Notes: a model not told the origin generated them from the letters alone. Counted from the stretch's first letter, positions 51,882 to 62,386 are shown. The stretch is DNA of 64,000 nucleotides from Enterobacter sp. kpr-6 (GCF_900116015.1 NZ_FOYH01000004.1:1-64000); one strand, 5' to 3'. Numbers and translations are program-made.

Positions 51882-51909
51882 TGATTAGCGCCTGCGCCTT
51901 TTTTGTCCA
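51882..51909 (-). promoter_or_regulatory. tna operon promoter
   Basis: On the minus strand TGGACA (-35, 5 of 6) and TAATCA (-10) are 16 bp apart. The transcript would start near 51875, about 25 bases before tnaC. The CRP site lies about 60 bp upstream of that start, the class I arrangement of E. coli tna. Confidence 0.65.
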
Positions 51910-51926
51910 TGGATGTTTAAATGTAT

Positions 51927-51942
51927 TGTGATTAACCTCACG
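51927..51942. promoter_or_regulatory. CRP site of the tna operon
   Basis: TGTGATTAACCTCACG matches TGTGA-N6-TCACA at 9 of 10 positions. Its centre lies about 60 bases before the predicted start, as in the E. coli tna promoter. Confidence 0.75.
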
Positions 51943-51980
51943 ATATATTAAATAAATGACGCCATTCAGCCAGAGAAATA

Positions 51981-52016
51981 ATAAAAATAAAAGACTTCTC
52001 CGCCGTAGCGGAGAAG
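51981..52016 (-). terminator. rho-independent terminator after msrA
   Basis: CTTCTCCGC-cgta-GCGGAGAAG is a perfect 9-bp stem; on the minus strand a TCTTTTATTTTTATT tail follows. It ends the msrA transcript. Confidence 0.85.
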
Positions 52017-52038
52017 ATTAAATCACAGGATACGAGGA

Positions 52039-52674
52039 TTACTGCGGTGGTAAACAGACGCCAATGCCGCCAATGCCACAATATCCATACGGATTTTTAT
52101 GCAGATACTGCTGGTGATCGTCTTCGGCGTAATAGAAGGGGCCAGCGGTTTTGATCTCGGTGGTGATCTCGCGCGTGTCGCCTTCAGCACGCATTGCGGC
52201 CTGGAAACGTTCTAAACTGGCTTTTGCGGCGGCGTCCTGCTCCGGGGTCAGCGGGTAAATTGCGGAGCGGTACTGGGTGCCCTGGTCGTTGCCCTGGCGC
52301 ATTCCCTGGGCCGGATCGTGGTTCTCCCAGAAGATCTGCAACAGGCGTTCGTAGCTGATGACCGCCGGATCGTACACCACGCGCACCGCTTCGGCGTGCC
52401 CGGTCTGACCGCTGCATACTTCGCGGTAGGTCGGGTTCGGCGTATAGCCACCTGCGTAGCCTGCGGCGGTGCTGTAAACGCCCGGCAGAGGCCAGAACAG
52501 GCGTTCAACGCCCCAGAAGCAGCCCATGGCGAAATAGGCGATTTCCATGCCGTCCGGCACGTTGGTCATCGAATGCTCATTGACGGCATGCAGACTGGCA
52601 ACGGGCATTGGAGTGTTGCGACCCGGTAATGCATCCGACTGAGTTACAAGGTGTTTTTTATCAAAAAGACTCAC
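52039..52674 (-). CDS. msrA: methionine-S-sulfoxide reductase A (GTG start)
   Basis: MsrA reduces S-methionine sulfoxide in proteins. The 211-residue product has the catalytic GCFWG with Cys52, the YAGG and [13 protein letters not shown] segments, and the C-terminal resolving cysteines in [15 protein letters not shown]. It starts at a GTG with GGAGG upstream, in the position of the E. coli start. It diverges from tamA over about 210 bases. Confidence 0.97.
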   Translation of the reverse strand: MSLFDKKHLVTQSDALPGRNTPMPVASLHAVNEHSMTNVPDGMEIAYFAMGCFWGVERLFWPLPGVYSTAAGYAGGYTPNPTYREVCSGQTGHAEAVRVVYDPAVISYERLLQIFWENHDPAQGMRQGNDQGTQYRSAIYPLTPEQDAAAKASLERFQAAMRAEGDTREITTEIKTAGPFYYAEDDHQQYLHKNPYGYCGIGGIGVCLPPQ

Positions 52675-52887
52675 GGTATAGCCTCCGGGGAACAGTAATT
52701 GTGGTTAAGGTTGTCATCCGGCCTGTCTTTTAACACAATAAGTGTTGTAAATAGGGCTAAATTTAAACATAAGAAATATTGGGGTAGTCGTCCGTTTTTC
52801 AATCCATATTGTTGGATTTTTGTTAAGCCGGTAGCGGCATTTCAGTTTTTTTCCAGGGCCAGGAACCAGGGATATTCAGGAGAGAAC

Positions 52888-54621
52888 GTGCCAAAAATCC
52901 GTCTTTTATGTTTTGCCAGTGTGCTGCTGGCAAGCGGCTCTGTCCAGGCGGCAAACGTCCGTTTGCAGGTTGAAGGGCTATCCGGCGCGTTACAAAAAAA
53001 CGTCCGCGCGCAGTTATCCACCATTGAAAGCGATGAGGTCACGCCCGATCGCCGTTTTCGTGCTCGTGTGGATGACGCCATTCGCGGCGGGCTGAAAGCG
53101 TTAGGCTATTACGAACCCACGATTGATTTCGATCTGCGACCCCCGCCGGCAAAAGGCCGTCAGGTACTGATCGCCCGCGTGACGCCGGGGCCGCCGGTGC
53201 GCATTGGCGGCACGGGCGTGATCCTGCGCGGCGGCGCACGTGACGACCGGGATTATCTCGACCTGCTCAAAAACCGTCCGAAGACCGGTACGGTACTCAA
53301 CCATAAAGATTACGACAGCTTCAAAAAATCGCTCACCAACGTGGCGCTGCGCAAAGGCTACTTCGACAGCGCCTTCAATAAACACCAGTTGGGCATTGCT
53401 CTCGATCGCCATCAGGCGTTCTGGGATATCGATTACGACAGCGGCCAGCGCTACCGCTTTGGCGATGTCACCTTCGAAGGCTCGCAGATCCGCGAGGAGT
53501 ACCTGCAAAACCTGGTGCCGTTTGAAAAAGGCGATTATTACCAGACCAGCGACCTGGCCGAGCTGAACCGCCGCCTCTCCGCGACCGGCTGGTTTAATTC
53601 GGTGGTGGTGGCCCCGGAATTTGAAAAATCACGCAAAACCAAAGTGCTGCCGCTGCACGGCGTCGTCTCCCCGCGCACGGAAAACACCATTGAAACCGGC
53701 GTCGGCTACTCCACCGACGTAGGGCCGCGCGTCAAAGCGACGTGGAGAAAACCATGGGTCAACTCTTACGGCCACAGCTTTAGCACCAGTACCAGCCTCT
53801 CCGCGCCGGAGCAGCAGCTTGATTTCAGCTACAAAATGCCGCTGTTAAAAAATCCTCTGGAGCAGTATTACCTGGTGCAGGGCGGGCTAAAGCGAACCGA
53901 TCTCAACGATACCGAGTCAGACTCCACCACGCTTGCGCTGTCGCGCTACTGGGATCTCTCCAGCGGCTGGCAGCGGGCCATTAACCTGCGCTGGAGCCTC
54001 GATCACTTTACCCAGGGCAAAATCACCAACACCACCATGCTGCTCTATCCGGGCGTGATGATTAGCCGTACCCGCTCGCGCGGCGGGCTGATGCCGACCT
54101 GGGGCGACTCGCAGCGCTACTCGATTGATTACTCCAATACCGCGTGGGGTTCAGACGTCGATTTCTCGGTGATTCAGGCGCAAAACGTCTGGATCCGCAC
54201 CCTCTACGATCGCCACCGCTTTGTCGCGCGCGGCAACCTCGGCTGGATCGAGACCGGCGACTTCGACAAAGTACCGCCGGATCTGCGCTTCTTCGCCGGG
54301 GGCGACCGCAGTATTCGCGGCTACAAGTACAAATCGATCTCGCCAAAAGATGACGAGGGCAAGCTGAAAGGGGCGTCAAAACTGGCGACCGGATCGCTGG
54401 AGTACCAGTACAACGTGACCGGGAAATGGTGGGGCGCGACCTTTATCGACAGCGGCGAAGCGGTGAGTGATATCCGCCGCAGCGATTTCAAAACTGGCGC
54501 GGGCGTGGGCGTGCGCTGGCAGTCTCCGGTCGGGCCGATCAAGCTCGACTTCGCCGTTCCCATCGGCGACAAAGACGAACACGGATTACAGTTTTACATC
54601 GGTCTGGGGCCTGAATTATGA
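52888..54621 (+). CDS. tamA: outer-membrane translocation and assembly protein TamA (GTG start)
   Basis: TamA is an Omp85-family outer-membrane barrel that works with TamB in assembly of autotransporters and transport of phospholipids between membranes. The 577-residue product has a signal peptide (residues 1-21, ending SGSVQA), three POTRA domains (about 22-265) and a 16-strand barrel with the RGY loop motif in [14 protein letters not shown] and the last strand [13 protein letters not shown]. The open frame reaches 52699, but the GTG at 52888 with TCAGGAGA upstream gives the signal peptide and the E. coli length. The stop overlaps the start of tamB by 4 bases. Confidence 0.95.
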   Translation: MPKIRLLCFASVLLASGSVQAANVRLQVEGLSGALQKNVRAQLSTIESDEVTPDRRFRARVDDAIRGGLKALGYYEPTIDFDLRPPPAKGRQVLIARVTPGPPVRIGGTGVILRGGARDDRDYLDLLKNRPKTGTVLNHKDYDSFKKSLTNVALRKGYFDSAFNKHQLGIALDRHQAFWDIDYDSGQRYRFGDVTFEGSQIREEYLQNLVPFEKGDYYQTSDLAELNRRLSATGWFNSVVVAPEFEKSRKTKVLPLHGVVSPRTENTIETGVGYSTDVGPRVKATWRKPWVNSYGHSFSTSTSLSAPEQQLDFSYKMPLLKNPLEQYYLVQGGLKRTDLNDTESDSTTLALSRYWDLSSGWQRAINLRWSLDHFTQGKITNTTMLLYPGVMISRTRSRGGLMPTWGDSQRYSIDYSNTAWGSDVDFSVIQAQNVWIRTLYDRHRFVARGNLGWIETGDFDKVPPDLRFFAGGDRSIRGYKYKSISPKDDEGKLKGASKLATGSLEYQYNVTGKWWGATFIDSGEAVSDIRRSDFKTGAGVGVRWQSPVGPIKLDFAVPIGDKDEHGLQFYIGLGPEL

Positions 54622-57600
54622 GTTTATGGAAGAAGATAAGCCTCGGTATTCTGGTGTTTATCCTGCTGTTGCTGGGCACGGTGGCGTTTTTAATCGGCAC
54701 CACCACCGGGTTACACACCCTGTTTAAGGCCGCGAACCGCTGGGTGCCGGGCCTTGAAATCGGCCAGGTCACCGGCGGCTGGCGCGATCTGACCCTGAAA
54801 AACGTTCGCTACGATAAGCCCGGTGTGGCGGTGAATGCCGGGCAGATCCATCTGGCGGTCAAACTGGGCTGCCTGCGGGACAGCAGCCTGTGCGTGAACG
54901 ATCTGTCGCTAAAAGATATCAATGTGGTGATAGATAACGACAAACTGCCGAAGTCTGAGCAGGTGGAGGAAGAGGACAGCGGGCCGCTGGATCTCTCCAC
55001 GCCGTATCCCATCACCCTGAGCCGGGTGGCGCTCAATAATGTGAACATCAAAATCGACGACACCACCGTGTCGGTGATGGATTTCACCACCGGGTTGAAC
55101 TGGCAGGATAAAAACCTGACCCTGAAACCGACCTCACTTCAGGGGCTGTTAATCGCGCTGCCGAAAGTGGCGGATGTGGCGCAGGAAGAAGTGGTCGAGC
55201 CGAAGATCCAGAATCCGCAGCCGGATGAAAAACCGCTCGGCGAGACGCTCAAAGATCTGTTCTCAAAACCGGTGCTGCCGGAAATGACCGATGTGCATTT
55301 GCCGCTCAATCTCAATATTGAGGAGTTTCGCGGTGAAACCCTGCGGCTGACCGGCGATACCGACATTCTGGTGCGCAGCCTGCTGCTGAAGGTCAGCACC
55401 CTCGACGGCAACATGAAGCTCGACGCGCTGGATATCGACTCTAACCAGGGCACGGTGAACGCCACGGGCACCGCGCAGTTAAGCAACAACTGGCCGGTGG
55501 ATATCACGCTGAACAGCACGCTCAACGTCGATCCGATCAAAGGCGAGAAAGTGAAGCTGAAAGTCGGCGGCGCGTTGCGCGAGACGCTGGACATCGGGGT
55601 GAATCTTTCCGGACCGGTCGATATGGTGCTGCGCGCCAAAACGCAACTGGCCGAAGCGGGGCTGCCGCTTAATCTGGAACTGATCAGCGAACAGCTTTAC
55701 TGGCCGTTTACCGGCGAGCGCCAGTATCAGGCCGACGACCTGAAGCTGAAACTCAGCGGCAAAATGACCGATTACACCCTCTCATTCAGCACCGCCGTGA
55801 AGGGAGAGCAGATCCCGCCTGCGACCATTTTGCTGGACGCTAAAGGCAACGAGCAGCAGATCACTCTCGATAAGCTCACCGTGAATGCGCTGGAAGGTAA
55901 AACCGAACTGAAAGGGCTGGTGGACTGGCAGCAGGCGATTAGCTGGCGCGGCGAACTGGCGCTGACCGGCATTAACACCGCGAAAGAAGTACCGGACTGG
56001 CCATCGAAACTTAACGGCCTGATTAAGACGCGCGGCAGTCTGTACGGCGGAAGCTGGCAGATGGATATCCCTGAGCTGAAAATCAGCGGCAACGTGAAAG
56101 AAAACAAGGTCAACGTTGAGGGATCGCTGAAGGGCAACAGCTACCTGCAATGGGTGATCCCAGGCCTGCATGTGGCGCTGGGCCGTAACAGCGCCGATGT
56201 GAAGGGCGAGCTGGGCGTAAAAGATCTCAATCTCGACGCCACCATTGATGCGCCGGGGCTGGATAACGCCCTGCCGGGCCTGGGCGGCACGGCGAAGGGG
56301 CTGGTGAAAGTGCGCGGTACGGTCGATGCGCCGCAGGTGCTGGCAGACATTACCGCCCGTGCGCTGCGCTGGCAGGAACTTTCTATTGGCCTGGTACGCG
56401 TGGAAGGGGATATCAAATCCACCGATCAGATCGCCGGTACCCTGAATGCCCGCATTGAGCGCATCAGCCAGCCGGGGGTGAACTTAAGCCTGGCGACGCT
56501 GACGGCGAAGGGCAGCGAGAAGCAGCACGAGCTACAGCTACGCGTACAGGGCGAGCCGGTATCCGGGCAACTACAACTGGCCGGGAGCTTCGACCGCACC
56601 ACGCAGCGCTGGAAAGGCAACCTGAGCAATACGCGCTTTGACACGCCGGTCGGCCCATGGGCGCTGAACCGGGAGATTGCGCTGGATTACCGCAATCAGG
56701 AGCAGAAAATCAGCATCGGGCCGCACTGCTGGAATAACCCGAATGCCGAACTGTGCATTCCGCAAACGGTGGACGCCGGAGCGGAAGGGCACGCGGTGGT
56801 TAACCTCAACCGCTTCGATCTGGCGATGGTGAAATCCTTTATGCCGGAAACCACGCAGGCCAGCGGGACGTTCAGCGGTAAAGCCGACGTCACATGGGAC
56901 ACCACCAAAGAAGGGCTGCCGCAGGGCCAGGTGACGCTCTCCGGGCGTAACGTCCGGGTGACGCAAACCGTCAACGACGCGCCGCTGCTGGTGGCGTTTG
57001 ATACCCTCGATCTGAACGCGCAACTGCGTAATAACCGCGCCGATCTGGGCTGGATGATGCGCCTGAACAACAACGGCCAGTTTGACGGCCAGGTGCAGAT
57101 CACCGATCCGCAGGGGCGGCGTAATCTCGGCGGTAACATCAACATCCGTAACTTCTCGATTGCGATGGTTAACGCTATTTTCTCGCGCGGCGAGAAAGCG
57201 GCAGGGCTGTTAAACGCCAATCTGCGGCTGGCAGGCAACGTACAAAGCCCGCAACTGTTCGGGCAGATGCAACTGAACGGCGTGGATGTCGACGGCAACT
57301 TTATGCCGTTTGATATGCTGCCAAGCCAGGTGGCGATGAACTTCAACGGGCAGCAATCGACGCTACAGGGCGTGGTGCGCACGAAGCAGGGGCAAATCAC
57401 CCTCGCGGGCGATGCCGACTGGAGCCAGATCGATAACTGGCGCGCGCGGGTGGCGGCGAAGGGCAGCAAAGTGCGGATCACCATTCCGCCGATGGTGCGC
57501 CTCGACGCCTCACCGGACGTGGTGTTTGAAGCGACGCCGGAACTCTTTACCCTCGATGGCAACATTGATATCCCGTGGGCGCGCATTGTGGTGCACGAAC

Positions 57601-58394
57601 TGCCGGAGAGCGCGGTGGGCGTGTCAGGCGATGAAGTCATGCTCAATCCTCAACTGGAACCGGAGAAACCGGCCAGCGCGGGCATCCCGATTAACAGCAA
57701 TCTCACTGTCCATGTCGGTAATAACGTGCGTATGGATGCATTCGGACTAAAAGCCAGACTGACAGGCGATCTGAAAGTTGCACAAGATAATCAAGGGCTT
57801 GGCCTGAACGGACAAATAAATATCCCGGAAGGACGCTTCCATGCCTACGGACAGGATTTGATTGTGCGCAAAGGTGAGTTATTGTTCTCGGGCCCACCGG
57901 ATCAACCTTTGCTTAACATTGAGGCGATCCGTAACCCGGAAGCCACCGAAAACGATGTGATTGCCGGGGTACGCGTGACGGGCACTGCCGATGAACCGAA
58001 GGCGGAGATCTTCTCCGACCCGGCGATGTCGCAGCAGGAAGCGTTATCGTATCTGTTACGCGGTCAGGGACTCGACAGTAACCAAAGCGACAGTGCGGCG
58101 ATGACTTCAGCGCTTGTCGGGCTGGGGGTTGCACAAAGTGGTCAGGTTGTGGGTAGAATCGGCGAGACGTTTGGCGTCAGTAATCTGGCACTGGATACCG
58201 CCGGGGTAGGTGATTCCTCTCAGGTGGTGGTCAGCGGCTATGTACTGCCCGGTCTGCAGGTGAAATATGGCGTGGGGATCTTTGACTCTCTGGCGACGCT
58301 CACGCTACGTTATCGCCTGATGCCTAAGCTATATCTGGAAGCGGTGTCCGGCGTAGACCAGGCACTTGATTTGCTCTATCAGTTTGAGTTTTAG
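54618..58394 (+). CDS. tamB: translocation and assembly module inner-membrane protein TamB
   Basis: TamB is an AsmA-like protein of 1258 residues anchored by one N-terminal helix (residues 8-28, [21 protein letters not shown]) with a periplasmic beta-taco groove that bridges to TamA and moves lipids. The body is repetitive beta-strand sequence with many Gly/Asn/Thr pairs; the C-terminal DUF490 domain starts near residue 920 and ends LDLLYQFEF. It overlaps tamA (ATGA) and ytfP follows after 2 bases. Confidence 0.96.
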   Translation: MSLWKKISLGILVFILLLLGTVAFLIGTTTGLHTLFKAANRWVPGLEIGQVTGGWRDLTLKNVRYDKPGVAVNAGQIHLAVKLGCLRDSSLCVNDLSLKDINVVIDNDKLPKSEQVEEEDSGPLDLSTPYPITLSRVALNNVNIKIDDTTVSVMDFTTGLNWQDKNLTLKPTSLQGLLIALPKVADVAQEEVVEPKIQNPQPDEKPLGETLKDLFSKPVLPEMTDVHLPLNLNIEEFRGETLRLTGDTDILVRSLLLKVSTLDGNMKLDALDIDSNQGTVNATGTAQLSNNWPVDITLNSTLNVDPIKGEKVKLKVGGALRETLDIGVNLSGPVDMVLRAKTQLAEAGLPLNLELISEQLYWPFTGERQYQADDLKLKLSGKMTDYTLSFSTAVKGEQIPPATILLDAKGNEQQITLDKLTVNALEGKTELKGLVDWQQAISWRGELALTGINTAKEVPDWPSKLNGLIKTRGSLYGGSWQMDIPELKISGNVKENKVNVEGSLKGNSYLQWVIPGLHVALGRNSADVKGELGVKDLNLDATIDAPGLDNALPGLGGTAKGLVKVRGTVDAPQVLADITARALRWQELSIGLVRVEGDIKSTDQIAGTLNARIERISQPGVNLSLATLTAKGSEKQHELQLRVQGEPVSGQLQLAGSFDRTTQRWKGNLSNTRFDTPVGPWALNREIALDYRNQEQKISIGPHCWNNPNAELCIPQTVDAGAEGHAVVNLNRFDLAMVKSFMPETTQASGTFSGKADVTWDTTKEGLPQGQVTLSGRNVRVTQTVNDAPLLVAFDTLDLNAQLRNNRADLGWMMRLNNNGQFDGQVQITDPQGRRNLGGNINIRNFSIAMVNAIFSRGEKAAGLLNANLRLAGNVQSPQLFGQMQLNGVDVDGNFMPFDMLPSQVAMNFNGQQSTLQGVVRTKQGQITLAGDADWSQIDNWRARVAAKGSKVRITIPPMVRLDASPDVVFEATPELFTLDGNIDIPWARIVVHELPESAVGVSGDEVMLNPQLEPEKPASAGIPINSNLTVHVGNNVRMDAFGLKARLTGDLKVAQDNQGLGLNGQINIPEGRFHAYGQDLIVRKGELLFSGPPDQPLLNIEAIRNPEATENDVIAGVRVTGTADEPKAEIFSDPAMSQQEALSYLLRGQGLDSNQSDSAAMTSALVGLGVAQSGQVVGRIGETFGVSNLALDTAGVGDSSQVVVSGYVLPGLQVKYGVGIFDSLATLTLRYRLMPKLYLEAVSGVDQALDLLYQFEF

Positions 58395-58396
58395 CA

Positions 58397-58741
58397 ATGC
58401 GAATATTTGTCTACGGCAGTTTACGACGCAAACAAGGCAACAGCCACTGGATGACCAATGCTCAGTGGCTGGGCGATCACAGCGTTGAGGATTATCAACT
58501 TTACAGCCTGGGCCACTATCCAGGCGCGGTACCCGGCGCGGGCCATGTAGAGGGTGAAGTCTATCGTATCGACTCGGCAACACTATCCGAGCTGGATGCA
58601 TTACGCACCGCAGGCGGGGAATATAAACGCCAGCTGATCCAGACGCCTTACGGAAGTGCATGGATGTACGTGTATCAACGTCCGGTTGAGGGACGTACAT
58701 GGATCGAGTCCGGGAACTGGCTCGACCGGGATCGGTATTAA
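58397..58741 (+). CDS. ytfP: gamma-glutamylcyclotransferase-like protein YtfP
   Basis: A 114-residue GGCT/AIG2-like protein beginning MRIFVYGSLRRKQGNSHWM, with YGSLR at the substrate loop, an LGHYPGAVPG segment and LDALRTAGGEYKRQLIQTPYG including the acidic residue used in catalysis. It matches E. coli YtfP. The in vivo substrate is not established. It is coupled to tamB. Confidence 0.92.
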   Translation: MRIFVYGSLRRKQGNSHWMTNAQWLGDHSVEDYQLYSLGHYPGAVPGAGHVEGEVYRIDSATLSELDALRTAGGEYKRQLIQTPYGSAWMYVYQRPVEGRTWIESGNWLDRDRY

Positions 58742-58744
58742 CAT

Positions 58745-58772
58745 AACGCCACCTTCGGGTGGCGTTGTTTTT
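58745..58772 (+). terminator. rho-independent terminator of tamA-tamB-ytfP
   Basis: AACGCCACC-ttcg-GGTGGCGTT is a perfect stem with a stable UUCG loop, followed by GTTTTT. Confidence 0.95.
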
Positions 58773-58779
58773 CAGACAT

Positions 58780-58812
58780 AAAAAAACCTGGCACCAGCGG
58801 TAACCAGGTTTT
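58780..58812 (-). terminator. rho-independent terminator of ppa
   Basis: On the minus strand AAAACCTGG and CCAGGTTTTTTT flank a short loop; the T-run is 7 bases. Confidence 0.85.
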
Positions 58813-58828
58813 AAAACAGCAGGCTAAC

Positions 58829-59359
58829 TTATTTCTTCGCCGCGCGCTCGAAAGAAGCAACGATTTCAGCTTTCGCCGCTTCTGCGTTGTCCCAGCCGTC
58901 CACTTTCACCCATTTGCCTTTTTCGAGGTCTTTGTAGTGCTCGAAGAAGTGGGAGATTTGCGCTTTCAGCAGTTCCGGCAGATCGTTCACATCTTTGATG
59001 TGATCGTATTCTTTGCTCAGTTTGGTGTGCGGAACCGCAACCAGCTTGGCATCTTCGCCCGCTTCGTCGGTCATCTTCAGCACGCCAACCGGACGGCAGC
59101 GGATCACAGAACCCGGTTGCAGCGGGTACGGCGTCGGCACCAGTACGTCAACCGGGTCACCGTCCAGAGACAGGGTGTGGTTGATGTAGCCGTAGTTGCA
59201 CGGATAGAACATCGCGGTGGACATGAAACGGTCAACGAACAGCGCGCCGGTGTCTTTGTCGATTTCATATTTGATCGGATCGGCGTTCGCCGGGATCTCA
59301 ATCACAACGTAGATATCTTCTGGCAGTTCTTTGCCCGCCGGAACGTTCAGTAAGCTCAT
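58829..59359 (-). CDS. ppa: inorganic pyrophosphatase
   Basis: Ppa hydrolyses pyrophosphate and drives biosynthetic reactions. The 176-residue product begins [34 protein letters not shown] and has the metal site [16 protein letters not shown] and the [13 protein letters not shown] segment. Length matches E. coli. An in-frame ATG at 59389 would add ten residues with no family support. The chpSB toxin-antitoxin pair found next to ytfP in K-12 is absent. Confidence 0.97.
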   Translation of the reverse strand: MSLLNVPAGKELPEDIYVVIEIPANADPIKYEIDKDTGALFVDRFMSTAMFYPCNYGYINHTLSLDGDPVDVLVPTPYPLQPGSVIRCRPVGVLKMTDEAGEDAKLVAVPHTKLSKEYDHIKDVNDLPELLKAQISHFFEHYKDLEKGKWVKVDGWDNAEAAKAEIVASFERAAKK

Positions 59360-59521
59360 GTTTGTTTCCTTTAAAATGTGTGCAAACAAGTGCCGGGTAT
59401 TATAGCCAACTCACCGGGAATGTCTCTGGCTGTTTTACGCCGCTGCGTTCAACTGGCCGCTTTTTAAGAGCTGTCTGGCAGTCGGATAATCCATAAACAT
59501 AGCTACATCCTGAATAAATTT

Positions 59522-59537
59522 GTGGAAGCGGTTACAA
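59522..59537 (+). promoter_or_regulatory. GalR/LacI-type operator upstream of ytfQ
   Basis: GTGGAAGCGGTTACAA contains TGGAAGCGGTTACA, an exact match to the LacI-family pattern TGnAAnCGnTTnCA and 15 of 16 to GTGnAAnCGnTTnCAC used by GalR/GalS. It is about 220 bases before ytfQ. Regulation by GalR/GalS of galactofuranose uptake would fit. Confidence 0.65.
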
Positions 59538-59670
59538 AGCAGAATTGGGCGATCGCCCGTGATGTGAAATTGAGCAATTTCAAGTGCCCTCAACATGTTC
59601 ATAACACTTTGCTTTTCGCGGGCTGGATCTCATCTAGTCATTAACCTTTCATTCACTTTTCCGAAGTGTG

Positions 59671-59691
59671 ATGTAACGCATTCTGTTACAT
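59671..59691 (+). promoter_or_regulatory. 21-bp palindrome upstream of ytfQ
   Basis: ATGTAAC-gcattct-GTTACAT is a 7-7-7 perfect inverted repeat just before the presumed -10 (TATAGT, 59703). A TGTGA at 59667-59671 abuts it. The regulator is not known. Confidence 0.45.
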
Positions 59692-59758
59692 CCTCCATTG
59701 TCTATAGTTTCCCGGCAGGTGAAGTTATAGCCAACAATTACCCTACGAGGATGTCCTT

Positions 59759-60715
59759 ATGTGGAAGCGCTTACTTCTTGTCACAGCAGTTTCGGCAGCC
59801 ATGTCGTCTATGGCGATGGCCGCTCCGTTAACCGTCGGTTTTTCGCAGGTCGGATCTGAATCCGGCTGGCGAGCCGCTGAAACCAACGTCGCGAAAAGCG
59901 AAGCTGAGAAACGCGGCATTACCTTAAAAATCGCTGATGGTCAGCAAAAGCAGGAAAACCAGATTAAAGCCGTGCGCTCGTTCATCGCGCAGGGGGTGGA
60001 CGCCATCTTTATCGCCCCGGTCGTGGCGACAGGGTGGGAGCCGGTGCTGAAAGAAGCGAAAGATGCTGAAATCCCGGTGTTTTTGCTCGACCGCTCCATC
60101 GACGTGAAAGATAAATCGCTTTATATGACCACCGTAACCGCCGACAACGTGCTGGAAGGCAAGCTGATTGGCGAGTGGCTGATTAAAACCGTCGGCGATA
60201 AGCCATGTAACGTGGTTGAGTTGCAGGGCACGGTCGGCGCGAGCGTGGCGATTGACCGTAAGAAAGGGTTTGCGGAAGCGATCAGCAAAGCGTCCAACAT
60301 CAAAATTATCCGTTCCCAGTCCGGCGACTTTACCCGCAGTAAAGGCAAAGAAGTCATGGAGAGCTTCATCAAGGCGGAAAACAACGGCAAGAATATCTGC
60401 ATGGTTTACGCCCACAACGATGACATGGCGATCGGCGCTATCCAGGCAATTAAAGAAGCAGGCCTGAAGCCGGGCAAAGATATTCTGACCGGTTCTATTG
60501 ACGGCGTGCCGGACATCTTCAAAGCAATGATGGACGGCGAAGCCAATGCCAGCGTTGAGCTGACGCCAAACATGGCGGGTCCGGCGTTCGATGCGCTGGA
60601 GAAATATAAGAAAGATGGCACCAGGCCTGAGCAGTTGACCATTACTAAATCGACGCTTTACCTGCCGGATACGGCGAAAGAAGAGCTCGAGAAGAAACAA
60701 AACATGGGTTATTGA
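59759..60715 (+). CDS. ytfQ: galactofuranose-binding protein YtfQ
   Basis: YtfQ is the periplasmic binding protein of the galactofuranose ABC importer. The 318-residue product has a signal peptide (MWKRLLLVTAVSAAMSSMAMA), then a Peripla_BP_4 domain (APLTVGFSQVGSESGWRAAETN, ADGQQKQENQIKAVRSFIAQG, LDRSIDVKD, AHNDDMAIGAIQAIKEAG, GSIDGVPD). It matches E. coli from end to end. First gene of the ytfQ-ytfR-ytfT-yjfF operon. Confidence 0.97.
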   Translation: MWKRLLLVTAVSAAMSSMAMAAPLTVGFSQVGSESGWRAAETNVAKSEAEKRGITLKIADGQQKQENQIKAVRSFIAQGVDAIFIAPVVATGWEPVLKEAKDAEIPVFLLDRSIDVKDKSLYMTTVTADNVLEGKLIGEWLIKTVGDKPCNVVELQGTVGASVAIDRKKGFAEAISKASNIKIIRSQSGDFTRSKGKEVMESFIKAENNGKNICMVYAHNDDMAIGAIQAIKEAGLKPGKDILTGSIDGVPDIFKAMMDGEANASVELTPNMAGPAFDALEKYKKDGTRPEQLTITKSTLYLPDTAKEELEKKQNMGY

Positions 60716-60722
60716 GTTAAAC

Positions 60723-60874
60723 CACCCTCACCCCGGCCCTCTCCCTGAGGGAGAGGGGGAAGGGCGGTAACGTGGCAACGCGGGCACAATCGATCCCCTC
60801 TCCCTCAGGGGGAAGGGCATCAACGCGGGCACAATCGATCCCCTCTCCCTCAGGGAGAGGGTTAGGGTGAGGGT
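60723..60874. repeat. intergenic CCCTCTCCCT palindrome repeat, cluster D
   Basis: Inserted between ytfQ and ytfR. It opens CACCCTCACCCCGGCCCTCTC and contains three palindromic units with GCGGGCACAATCGATC spacers repeated twice (near 60780 and 60827), and ends GGGTTAGGGTGAGGGTG. Its 3' end lies only 5 bases before the ytfR ATG. Confidence 0.85.
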
Positions 60875-60879
60875 GATCA

Positions 60880-62373
60880 ATGAATCAACAAGAAATTCTG
60901 AGCACGGACGGCTTAAGCAAATTTTTCCCCGGCGTCAAAGCGCTTGATAACGTCAATTTCAGCCTGCGGCGCGGGGAAATCATGGCCCTGCTCGGTGAAA
61001 ACGGAGCCGGAAAATCCACGCTGATCAAAGCGCTGACCGGGGTTTATCACGCCGATCGCGGGACGATCCGCCTTGAAGGTGAGCTGATCTCGCCAAAAAA
61101 TACCGCCCATGCCCAGCAACTGGGGATCGGCACCGTGTACCAGGAAGTCAACCTGCTGCCCAATATGTCGGTGGCGGACAACCTGTTTATTGGGCGCGAG
61201 CCCCGGCGTTTTGGTTTTCTGCGTCGCAAAGAGATGGAGAAGCGCGCCACCGCGCTGATGGAGTCCTACGGCTTTTCCCTCGACGTGCGTGAGCCGCTGA
61301 ACCGTTTTTCGGTGGCGATGCAGCAGATCGTCGCCATCTGCCGCGCCATCGATCTCTCCGCCAAAGTGCTGATCCTCGACGAACCCACCGCCAGCCTCGA
61401 CACCCAGGAAGTGGAGATGCTCTTCACCCTGATGCGCCACCTGCGCGATCGGGGCGTCAGCCTGATCTTCGTCACCCATTTTCTCGATCAGGTCTACGAG
61501 GTGAGCGATCGCATTACCGTGCTGCGCAACGGCGGGTTTGTCGGCTGCAAAGAGACGCGCGAACTGCCGCAGATTGAACTGGTGAAAATGATGCTGGGCC
61601 GCGAGCTGGACAATAATGCCCTGCAACGCGCGGGCCGCACGCTGCTCAGCGAGCGCCCGGTGGCGGCGTTTAAAGACTTTGGCAAAAAAGGCACCATCTC
61701 GCCGTTCGATCTTGAGGTGCGCCCCGGTGAAATCGTCGGCCTCGCCGGGCTGTTAGGATCGGGCCGCACCGAAACCGCCGAAGTGATTTTTGGCATTAAA
61801 CCCGCCGACAGCGGGACAGCGCTGATCAAAGGCAAACCGCAGACGCTGCGCTCGCCGCATCAGGCGTCAAATCTTGGCATCGGTTTTTGCCCGGAAGACC
61901 GCAAAACCGATGGCATTATTGCCGCCGCGTCGGTGCGCGAAAACATCATTCTGGCGTTGCAGGCCCAGCGCGGCTGGCTGCGCCCGATCCCGCGTAAAGA
62001 ACAAAACGAGATCGCCGCGCGCTTTATTCGCCAGTTGGGGATCCGCACGCCAAGCGCCGAACAGCCGATTGAATTTCTTTCCGGCGGCAATCAGCAAAAA
62101 GTGCTGCTCTCGCGCTGGCTGCTGACCAAACCGCAGTTTCTGATCCTCGACGAACCGACGCGCGGCATCGATGTGGGCGCGCACGCCGAGATCATCCGTC
62201 TGATTGAAACGCTGTGTGCCGATGGCCTGGCGCTACTGGTCATTTCTTCTGAACTGGAAGAGCTGGTGGGCTATGCGGATCGGGTGATCATCATGCGCGA
62301 TCGCAAGCAGGTGGCGGAGATCCCGCTCGCGGAACTCTCCGTTCCGGCGATCATGAATGCCATTGCGGCATAA
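60880..62373 (+). CDS. ytfR: galactofuranose ABC transporter ATP-binding protein YtfR
   Basis: A 497-residue protein with two ABC domains, as in ribose- and xylose-type importers. The first has Walker A GENGAGKST at residues 39-47 and LILDEPTASLD; the second has the degenerate Walker A GLLGSGRTE and signature LSGGNQQKVLLSRWLL with LILDEPTRGIDVGAH. The ribosome site appears to be GTGAGGG at 60867-60873, inside the repeat. The downstream ytfT starts 13 bases after the stop. Confidence 0.95.
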   Translation: MNQQEILSTDGLSKFFPGVKALDNVNFSLRRGEIMALLGENGAGKSTLIKALTGVYHADRGTIRLEGELISPKNTAHAQQLGIGTVYQEVNLLPNMSVADNLFIGREPRRFGFLRRKEMEKRATALMESYGFSLDVREPLNRFSVAMQQIVAICRAIDLSAKVLILDEPTASLDTQEVEMLFTLMRHLRDRGVSLIFVTHFLDQVYEVSDRITVLRNGGFVGCKETRELPQIELVKMMLGRELDNNALQRAGRTLLSERPVAAFKDFGKKGTISPFDLEVRPGEIVGLAGLLGSGRTETAEVIFGIKPADSGTALIKGKPQTLRSPHQASNLGIGFCPEDRKTDGIIAAASVRENIILALQAQRGWLRPIPRKEQNEIAARFIRQLGIRTPSAEQPIEFLSGGNQQKVLLSRWLLTKPQFLILDEPTRGIDVGAHAEIIRLIETLCADGLALLVISSELEELVGYADRVIIMRDRKQVAEIPLAELSVPAIMNAIAA

Positions 62374-62386
62374 GGAGAAAATTGTG

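Larger units (their letters stand above)
59360..59758. other. ppa-ytfQ intergenic region
   Basis: 400 bases with no gene, holding the divergent ppa and ytfQ promoters. It contains the operator at 59522-59537, the 21-bp palindrome at 59671-59691 and a TATAGT (59703-59708) that could be the ytfQ -10, with a poor -35. Confidence 0.6.

Noticed and set aside
59671-59691. TyrR box upstream of ytfQ
   Set aside because: The TyrR consensus is TGTAAA-N6-TTTACA; this has TGTAAC-N7-GTTACA and no aromatic-metabolism context.
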